Positions 10,001-16,340 of a stretch of DNA of 16,340 nucleotides are shown here, piece by piece. The DNA lies in assembly GCA_003024175.1 (NCBI GenBank), contig MDYQ01000366.1, positions 1 through 16,340 on the forward strand, given 5' to 3'. Origin of the DNA: Planoprotostelium fungivorum (Eukaryota > Evosea > Variosea > Cavosteliida > Cavosteliaceae). Below the pieces are notes generated by a model that saw only the letters and a list, made by a program, of their open reading frames with translations, did not search any database and was not told the DNA's origin. The number at the start of each line of letters is the position of its first letter. Positions within the stretch are counted from its first letter, which is position 1. A program made the translations under genes and the position numbers.

Positions 10001-11223
10001 GGAGTCAGATCACTCGAACGTCTTCTTCTTGTTATCCTCCAAGATCGAAGACCTGGATGAGATCGAAGAGGAATACTCCAAAGTGGAGAGTCAATTCTTT
10101 CCCCTGGGCATAGCAGGAGAGATCAGTGAAGACGAGATCAAGAGACTCTCTCACATTGGATGTGGTACTGGATATCTCGTCTTCTCTCCATCACAACTGA
10201 AAGGTGAAGCTCTGAAGACATCCACAGACATTCTCATCCACCACAGCGGAATTGAATGAGATCCTCAACTACAGCATGACACCCAGTGTACATCGACCCA
10301 GCATCGAATGGGAGGACTTCTCTTCCATGTCCAAGTTCGAGAGTGTCCCTCGTGTGTTACCGAGCAGTATCTACCCCACACAGTCCTTGGTTGCCCTCTG
10401 TCGTGCATCAGGCTCTACCTCACACACCTCTCCCACCCTCCGTGTGTCTCAGGGAAGGACAGATCGTGTGACACCCAGTGACCTGACACCCCTCCACATC
10501 CTCCACCACTGGTACAGAGTCTACTCTCTACTCGATCTCTTCCATCGAAGCAAGGTGAGTCTCTCTTTCTATCCTCTGGCTGACACGATTAGGAATCAGA
10601 AGAGAGGATGGTAGAAGAGGCAGTGAAACAGCAGATCTTATTCGAGGGGAATGTGAAGGAATTAGAGTGAGTGGGAGAGAAGGAGAGAGAGTGAAGAACA
10701 CAGGATGGTGATGAAGGAGAGGGAGGACAAGAGTAAGAAAGTGGGACACATCCAACTGTGGTTCGAGAACATCAGTTCAATGGAGAAGGAGGGAGACAAC
10801 CTCTTCGCTTCGGGCAAGTTGGAGGATGACTTCAGCGAGTACACGACCGAGAGAGACATCGTGGGTAACCTTCTACTCCTTCAGAGAGCCGATGGATCCT
10901 GGGCATTAGACGAGAAGCTCCTTCACATCTTGAAGATAGAGGACGAGAAGGTGAAGAGGCTAGGAGGGAAGAGCTGAGAGAGACAGGTGGTGAAGTCCTT
11001 CGTGAAGACGGTGTTCAGAGGAGAGGAAGGATTGGCAGCGACATCTCTGGTGTGTTCCTTCCTCGAATGGATGAAGATCCCAGAGAAGGTGTACTACATG
11101 TTCAAGTCGAAGGCCATGTACTACTTGGAGCACCGTATCCCTGGCATGGTCTCCTCAGCCCAGAGAGAAGCGACGGTTCTCTTGGAGGCGAAGGCCATGC
11201 ATTTGAAGCCAGAAAATGAATAG
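7028..11223 (+). CDS. SPRY-VIT-VWA multidomain protein
   Basis: Twenty-two exons (7028-7137, 7176-7212, 7251-7364, 7410-7643, 7684-7791, 7830-7942, 7981-8144, 8192-8256, 8298-8528, 8574-8647, 8692-8764, 8803-9014, 9054-9235, 9273-9460, 9498-9614, 9652-9768, 9807-9937, 9974-10203, 10247-10554, 10593-10666, 10704-10950, 10987-11223) join to 1121 aa. Residues 1-165 are Lys/Ser-rich with SPxK motifs, then an acidic run, and resemble a nuclear tail. Residues ~168-334 are a SPRY domain (YFEITIE, GYSSDGKLW, FSDGDVVGCGL, FYTLNGLFMG, RVRLNYGQRKFHF). Residues ~425-570 are a VIT domain (VRVTVVDFIAELTVTHTF, IEGMYYLPV, LALPAYLYPRY). Residues ~675-835 are a VWA domain (GRIIVVDASNP, NVFFLLSSKIED, FPLGIAGEISEDEIKRLSHI) with an incomplete metal site. 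The C-terminal third includes LLLLQRADGSWALDEKLLHI, usual in VIT-VWA proteins. There is no signal peptide, so it is intracellular. An alternative is two genes split at 8529-8573. Confidence 0.82.
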
Positions 11224-11345
11224 ACGAAAGCAGGGTAGTGACAGTTCCGTTACATTCTATCTTCAAGTATTCCATTCGTTCTGTGAGGAAAACTCGATTG
11301 GTTCGTTGTAAATGAGTGGCATTTTTCCCCTCGCATCACTGTTCG
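11224..11345. other. Short intergenic spacer
   Basis: This 122-nt gap lies between two genes on the plus strand. It must contain the 3' end of the SPRY-VIT-VWA transcript and the promoter of the TFIIIC-like gene. I see no recognised motif beyond an AT-rich run (TTTTTCCCC) about 20 nt before the start. Confidence 0.5.
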
Positions 11346-14300
11346 ATGGGAAGGCAAGCGAGCGTTAAGAACTACTTCAACGTCACAAATTCCTCTGCTC
11401 AGAACGTAGATCCTGATGCGATGGATGAATCATCTGCAAAGGTGAAGGACTAATTCGATGCGATCTAACATCAGGAAGGCTGAAGATAGTGAACCAAATG
11501 TGTCAGTGACCAGAAAGAGGCGTAGATCAGAAGAGAAATCAGAGTATGAACACATCATGTGCCCATCTCAACCATAACACACACAGAGCACAAGCCAAAA
11601 AGAGCAAGAAAGATGATGATGAAGATACATCAGTGGTAAAACCGCGTAGAGGTAGATCCAAAACAGTAGAAGCAGCCAAGAGCACAACGGAAGACGAAGA
11701 GAAGAAACAAGAGAAAGAGAAGAAGGAGAAGAAACAAGAGAAAGAGAGGAAAGAGAAGAAACAAGAGGACGAGAAGAAAGAGGAGAGACCTAAGAGAGGT
11801 AGACCGAGGAAGGTTGTACCCGTGGAGGTTGAAGAAGGAGAAGAGGAGGGTGAAGGAAATGAGGGAGAAGGAAAGGAAGAAGAAGGAGAGAAGGAAGAAG
11901 TGGAGGGACCGAGGACAAGAGTGAGTGTACACGGTGAAGAGAGAAATGACAAAAGCCAGAGTGGGAGATCGACCAAAAGAGCAGCACCGAAGAAGAGAGC
12001 TCCAAGGGCGAAACCTTCACCAAAGAAGAAAGTTGAATCGGAAGAAGAAGGAGAAGAAGGAGAAGAAGAAGGTGAGATGTCAGCGACACGATAGGATGAC
12101 ACGATAGGATGACACGATACAGAAGAGGAGAAGGAGGAGACGAAGACACCGAAGAAGAAGGGAAGGAAGTACATCAAGGTGAGAGGAGAGAGTGTATCAG
12201 ACATAACGATCGCAGAAAGGACAACCTGGATACGTGAGACCAAAGTATTATTACGTCGCAAAGGGTCCACGAAAATCGAAAATCGCCCCCGTGCTGATGG
12301 TGAGTCTGATGAAGATGAATTCAATGGTGGTGACGCTCGAAAGAGTCGAGATATAGAGCCCGACGTATACAAAGAAGAGGATGTCATGCTGCGACATTGG
12401 TCACACCAACAGAGTCAGACGGTTGAACTTTCAGATCACGTGATCGACGGCTATCTTCCTTCCTCTACCTCCATCCACGTGTCAACGGGTGATTTCTCCC
12501 ACTCTCTATACATCTCTTCCATTCTCTACGATCATCACTAGAACATTCACCTCCTCTCACGATCTAACTTGATTCAGACGAAGAGAGCCACACACTTCCA
12601 CTCTTTTCTGTTCTGCACGATCGAATCAATCTGAGCATGGAAGAAGATTCTGATCTCAACAATCGATTCATCATCAACGCTGGAGGTGAGAGGGAACATA
12701 GAGGAGGACATTGAGAGGAACAGCACCCGTATGGGCCATGGATTGGTGCCCTCACCCACACGGAATAGAGAGTCCTCATTACCTCGCTCTCTCCACCCAC
12801 AAACACATGGATGAGAGACACATACTGGGTAAGATGTACACCGGTGGTTATTTCATACAGCTGTGGAACATGGGTTCTCTCACCGGGTGTGTACATTGAT
12901 CTATTCATTGAAAGAGCTGAGAGATGATAGAAAGGAGAAGGCTAGACTCGAACTGTGCATCGTGCACAATGGAGGATGCATCTGGGATCTCAAGTGGTGT
13001 CCAAAGGCATACGTTCCCAAGGATAGACCCAACTCCAGATTGGGTATCCTTGCGATAGCTTCTGCAGATGGCTCCATCTCTGTCTACACATTGCCACACC
13101 TTGAATCCGTACGTGTTATCATCCTACATGTTATCATCATCAATCATCCTATTACACGATGTCATACGACACATGGTGTACGATCTCTCATCACATTACA
13201 GACGGAATCGAACGATGAACCCAAGTTTGTATCGATGAGTCCTTCCTTCTTCTTTGGAAACAACGAGTTCTCCCCCATCAGCTCACCCGCTGTGACTTTA
13301 TGTTGGAGCTCATACGCTCCCTCCCTAGCCGTCGGTTACGGTGATGGCACTATTCGCGTCTGGGATCTAGATCGTGTCATACCATCCAGTCACCAGGTGA
13401 TTAGCCTACATCTGCAGAGTGCTCATCACACCAGGCCACCAGCAGAGACTACATCGAAGTCGGAGACATAGAAGACAAGCTCTTCCCGTTCGCCCAATTC
13501 AAAGGACACGGCAGGATGGTCAACCGAATCTCGTGGTCCAACTGTGATCCCAACTGGATGTCCAGCAGCTCCATCGATGGACACTTTAAGATCTGGGATC
13601 TCAGAAATCCTTTTCATCCCATCTACGATCACGTCCCCGGTGGAGGTGTTTCTACCACTGTGGAGAGACATTCAACTCTTCAGGAAACATCAACGCGGTC
13701 CTGTGGTCGATTCCCCAGCAGAGGAACATCTTTGGGAAGCTGGGGCCCATACTGGCCATGGAAGATGGAACCGTTCGATTCTTGGCCACCAGGAGTGTCC
13801 ACGTCATGCCACGCGTCTACGATGTCGACGGTTCCCCTCCGCTGTGGGACATCGATGTCTCCGATGCACAGTGCGTCGCCACCGCTGCCACCGATGGATC
13901 CATCATCTCCTTCTCCTTTTTAGATTGGGTTTCTAAATATCCAAAGAGGGTGAGTGGCTTGTCGACTGTGGGAATGACATGAACAGGGTGGCATCAAGTT
14001 GATCGAGATGAATCGAAAGGAAGACACCATACACATCACTTGTCCATTAAAGCCGGCGGAGAGCAATGCAGATCGTGAGGAGATTGTTGTGGATTCTTCT
14101 CATTTCGTACAGCCATGTTACTGTACGACACACAATTGAGCATGCATCGTGTCAAGTGGAACACCTGCACGGATCGACACAATTGGTTGGCAGCTGCAGG
14201 GGGTGAAGATTCGATTGCAGGGGAGATCTGAAGAAGGCAGGTGCTGGACTGGTGGTTGTCCTGGAGCTATCCACCGACGTCCTCAAGTATGGACCCGTAC

Positions 14301-14386
14301 ACAAGAAGAAGAACAAACCAAAGAAGGGAAAGAAGACGAAAGCAAAGCAAGAAGAGGACGACGATGATGATGATGATGAAGAATAA
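11346..14386 (+). CDS. GTF3C2: TFIIIC subunit, GTF3C2-like WD40 protein with AT-hooks
   Basis: Sixteen exons (11346-11441, 11479-11543, 11587-11920, 11960-12071, 12123-12178, 12216-12299, 12344-12488, 12578-12685, 12724-12873, 12915-13108, 13202-13396, 13435-13639, 13684-13949, 13987-14074, 14113-14202, 14241-14386) give 777 aa. AT-hook-like motifs occur at residues 72-79 (KPRRGRSK) and 121-130 (RPKRGRPRKV), with a highly charged Lys/Glu helix between them. From about 330 a WD40-like propeller carries the family hallmarks APVWAMDWCPHPH, LCIVHNGGCIWDLKWCP, LGILAIASADGSISVYTLPH, VGYGDGTIRVWDLD, HFKIWDLR, MHRVKWN and WLAAAGGAGLV. The tail is Lys-rich, then acidic (seven Asp). In other eukaryotes this subunit is part of TFIIIC, which binds the B-box of tRNA genes for RNA polymerase III. 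The propeller call is strong. The exon 7/8 junction (89-nt intron 12489-12577) and the N-terminal low-complexity joins are less certain. An AATAAA overlaps the stop codon. Confidence 0.85.
11701..11790 (+). repeat. Purine-rich imperfect repeat coding a Lys/Glu helix
   Basis: The coding strand is almost pure A/G here. It repeats units of the type GAGAAGAAACAAGAGAAAGA, encoding near-copies of EKKQEKE and KEKKQED. The protein segment (about residues 90-120) alternates acidic and basic residues in the manner of a single stable helix, between the two AT-hooks of the TFIIIC-like protein. Confidence 0.7.
12085..12119 (+). repeat. 13-bp tandem repeat inside an intron
   Basis: GACACGATAGGAT occurs at 12085-12097 and 12098-12110, and a 9-nt partial copy follows at 12111-12119. 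The repeat fills most of the 51-nt intron 12072-12122 of the TFIIIC-like gene. Removing one 13-nt unit would give 38 nt, the common intron length here, which suggests a recent one-unit expansion. Confidence 0.85.
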
Positions 14387-14903
14387 AGGAGTCATCAGAG
14401 ATTGAGCCGCAGGTCATAGCTATTTAGCTTTTGTGATGATGGACTCTTCCGTAAGCCGAGAGCTTATTTCGTGGGAGTCGATGGGAAGCTGCAACGACTG
14501 GCTGGACGTCGTCGCTTCGAACGTGTAAATGAAGGATGGTGTGTCACGTGTGATGAGCGGGAGATGATGAGGTGATGCATCGTGTACGGAATGGGTGAAT
14601 ATGTGAACGAGAGGTAATGTTCATTCCCTTCGCTGTTGTTCATTGTCTATTTCTCCTCGTCTAGCTAATCAACCAGTGTCACTCTCTAATTTGTGGACCC
14701 TTCTTCTCGGTGAAGCTATTCCTCAACAGCTCGTGAAGATTTGGAACTACCTCTGAGGTCGACGTCGCTGTGAAAAAGATCAAATGGATGATGTTCATGT
14801 GATTCGACTTCACATCGAGATCGGATGATGAGAATGAGAGGACGGACGTATTCACATCACGAACATGATCTGGTACAAACTCGTGCACGATTTTATTGCA
14901 ATC
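14387..14903. other. Gene-poor gap
   Basis: This 517-nt stretch lies between the TFIIIC-like gene and the ankyrin gene, which converge on it. I found no supported gene, RNA gene or repeat. A 29-codon ATG-started frame begins at 14441, and a plus-frame stretch running from about 14430 to 14569 is free of stops, but neither has a recognisable domain or convincing splice partners. An AATAAA for the minus-strand ankyrin gene lies at 14892-14897. Confidence 0.5.
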
Positions 14904-15460
14904 TTAGCGTCCTCTATCAACTTCCTCAATCATCGGTTTCACCCTTGGATCAGAGAGGAGCACCTCCACCACTTTCTCATGTCCCTCTCTCATGGCAGTC
15001 CTCATTGCCTCGCTGTTCTGTGCTGTAGGATCGACCCTGGGATCACTCAACAGTAATCGTACAACTTTAGCGTAGCCAGCTCTCGATGCATTTCGAACGG
15101 CCTCGTTGTCCCTCGCTGATGGATCGACCTTTGGATGAGCCAACAGCAGCAGAAGCATCTCGTTGGCTATATTTTGGATGATCCTGTCTAGCTCCACCTC
15201 TTAGGCGTAGACACAAGTTTCGGATGAGATAATTGTCTTTCAGTCCGACCGTAGTGTGAAGCCGTATGGATGGCCTTGTTATCGTCCACGGATGGATCCA
15301 CTCGAGGATCAGACAAGAGCAGCTTGACTGTCTTCAGGCGATCTCTTTTTGATGCATTGAGGAAGGCCTCATTGTTGCCCGCCGATGGATCGACTCTGGG
15401 ATGGGCCAAAAGTGCTTTCACCACCTGAGACGATGCGTATCGTGACATGAATCTGCCCAT
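14904..15460 (-). CDS. Short ankyrin-repeat protein, possibly degenerate
   Basis: Two minus-strand segments carry the repeat type LLLSDPRVDPSxxxNEAxxxAS. Segment 15460-15250 begins at ATG (MGRFMSRYASSQ) and holds two units. Segment 15166-14904 holds two more and ends RVKPMIEEVDRGR. They are in different frames. A GT-AG intron of 83 nt (15249-15167) would join them in frame to a 157-aa protein, but it is twice the local norm. Its sequence itself encodes ankyrin-like residues (GRTE...LSHPK), so a broken repeat array is the alternative. An AATAAA lies just past the stop. Ankyrin repeats mediate protein binding; no partner domain such as an F-box is seen. Confidence 0.6.
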
Positions 15461-15590
15461 TTATATGACACGGACGAATTCGTTAGAGATATCGATCTCG
15501 ATAGCTCGTCTGATGATTCGCCACGAATAAAAGGTGTCATCCAATCATGTACGGAGTTCAGGTTGAGATGACACATCCCTCATATCCATA

Positions 15591-16031
15591 TCATCCTCTA
15601 TGTATGAACTTAGACGCTTTGAAGTAACGCAAAGCCTCCTGATCTGTGACGAGTTCACACCGATTGTAGGCACCGCTATTGTCAACCATTTGTCTTCTCT
15701 CAGAGACGATCTCGGCGGCAACTCTGTAGCCAGACCGAACGGCACCCTCCATATAACCCGACCACTCTTCACTCGTTGCCTCCTCCGCAAAGTGTAGATC
15801 ACCCAAACGATGCATCCTCGTGTGTTCTTTGAATGCGTACAGTACGCCTGGTGGGTGGGAGGTGTGCAATATATCGACAGAATCTAATAATTTCTTGAGA
15901 TTTTTCTCTTCTGAATTCGTTGAAAACTTTTGAAAAAGAATTGTCGTATCCTTTCGTAGTGTAAGTGTATTGAATCGACATAAGTGTAAAGAATGACTCC
16001 AGATGATGCTGCCTCTCTTCTGTTTCGTGAT
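15591..16031 (-). pseudogene. C-terminal remnant of a flavin-containing amine oxidase
   Basis: A minus-strand frame open from 16031 to a TGA at 15591-15593 has no ATG start. Its middle reads HPPGVLYAFKEH, LGDLHFAEEATSEEWSGYME and GAVRSGYRVAAEI. This is the order of the flavin-binding C-terminus of monoamine/polyamine oxidases, whose family pattern is PPGVL...GRIHFAGTETAxxWxGYMxGAVxSGxRAA. The conserved GTE of FAGTE is altered (FAEEATS). The N-terminal FAD Rossmann motif and the substrate domain are absent from the rest of the window, where a foldback element begins about 100 nt upstream. It is most likely a truncated gene copy. A far upstream exon outside the window cannot be ruled out. Confidence 0.6.
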
Positions 16032-16138
16032 TCACACTAACCAGAAACACCTGTTTTGTTTCGATCTCAGAGGATTGCTACTCTTTCAGTTTATATGGCC
16101 CACGTACCGCGATTGTGTGGGAGAAAAGACAGACACAT
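16032..16138. other. Non-coding flank of the foldback element
   Basis: This spacer lies between the amine oxidase remnant and the foldback element. On the minus strand it contains CATATAAAC (16091-16099), a possible TATA-like site, but no ATG follows in the amine oxidase frame. I see no gene here. The 68 nt after the element's duplication (16273-16340) are also without a recognisable feature. Confidence 0.4.
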
Positions 16139-16268
16139 GATTCGGTTTTTCCGGTTGGTAGTCAAATGGTGCATTGAGAATGGATCACTTCTCTCCCGAC
16201 TACTGGAATATGCACGACAAAAAAATTAGTGATCCAAATGCATGGACACCAACCGGAAAAACCGAATC
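16139..16268. mobile_element. Foldback/MITE candidate with 21-bp perfect TIRs and ACAT duplication
   Basis: GATTCGGTTTTTCCGGTTGGT at 16139-16159 (21 nt) is the exact reverse complement of 16248-16268. ACAT flanks both ends (16135-16138 and 16269-16272) as a 4-bp target-site duplication. Inner segments also pair: TGCATT (16170-16175) with AATGCA (16237-16242), and TGGATCACT (16181-16189) with AGTGATCCA (16228-16236). The whole 130 bp can therefore fold as a long imperfect hairpin. There is no coding capacity. It fits a non-autonomous miniature inverted-repeat element, though the superfamily is not clear from these ends. Confidence 0.75.
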
Positions 16269-16340
16269 ACATCTTCAAATATTGATTTATTCCTCTACAT
16301 CAACAAAACAGCGACCAAAGGGACGATACCGACCAGAAGG

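Noticed and set aside
11539-12387. Long minus-strand open frame of 282 codons, very Ser/Phe/Leu-rich
   Set aside because: It is the antisense of the purine-rich AT-hook exons of the TFIIIC-like gene. The low-complexity Ser/Leu composition is what GAA/GAG-rich coding DNA gives on the other strand, and no domain is visible.
14352-14386. GAT/GAC trinucleotide run at the end of the TFIIIC-like gene
   Set aside because: It encodes a short acidic tail of seven Asp. This is common in nuclear proteins and too short to call a notable microsatellite.
14490-14560. TTCGAA-containing stretch resembling a tRNA T-loop
   Set aside because: The flanking bases do not form a T-arm stem, and no D-arm, anticodon arm or acceptor stem can be drawn at the expected spacing.
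15799-16050. Minus-strand frame of 83 codons starting from an ATG at 15989 or an upstream alternative start
   Set aside because: It overlaps the amine oxidase remnant in another frame and shows no family similarity. The HPPGVL...WSGYME frame is the one with recognisable conservation.
1-16340. CRISPR arrays, bacterial operons, rRNA genes, riboswitches
   Set aside because: None found. The repeated GT-AG introns and the protein families show nuclear eukaryotic DNA.

Overview
The window reads as nuclear DNA from a gene-dense, intron-rich microbial eukaryote. The evidence is six complete protein genes that only become open after removing 68 very short GT-AG introns. Of these introns, 61 are 35-45 nt long and the most common donor is GTGAG. 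Reading frame and conserved protein blocks close exactly across every junction. The mix of gene families (plant/fungal-type Siw14-like phosphatase, IPT-domain factor, CHX-type cation/H+ antiporter, intracellular VIT-VWA protein, LLSDPRVDPS-style ankyrin repeats) suggests an amoebozoan, perhaps a protosteloid amoeba. That placement is an inference. All exon coordinates were derived by hand from splice signals and protein conservation; there is no transcript evidence.

Layout. (1) 26-767 (+): Siw14-type phosphatase relative with an altered active site. (2) 768-1133: gap with one doubtful small split ORF. (3) 1134-2373 (+): nuclear factor with a CSL/Rel-like N-terminal block and a C-terminal IPT/TIG domain. 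(4) 2494-5340 (-): 15-exon CPA2/CHX monovalent cation/H+ antiporter of 749 aa, with a 10-bp palindrome just upstream of its start. (5) 5521-6927 (-): 12-exon inosine-uridine nucleoside hydrolase of 327 aa that appears to contain a 3-nt exon. (6) 7028-11223 (+): 22-exon gene, divergent from the hydrolase across a 100-bp shared promoter gap, encoding a basic tail, a SPRY domain, a VIT domain and a degenerate VWA domain. (7) 11346-14386 (+): AT-hook plus WD40-like subunit of RNA polymerase III factor TFIIIC (GTF3C2-like). (8) 14387-16340: a decayed or low-density zone with a short ankyrin-repeat gene (-), a C-terminal remnant of a flavin amine oxidase (-), and a 130-bp foldback element with 21-bp terminal inverted repeats and an ACAT duplication, i.e. 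a MITE candidate.

The genes do not form an obvious pathway. They look like independent housekeeping and regulatory genes packed closely together. I see no clear undescribed multi-gene system. The best leads are the SPRY-VIT-VWA architecture, the 3-nt exon, the likely dead phosphatase, the compact CSL/Rel-IPT factor and the foldback element.
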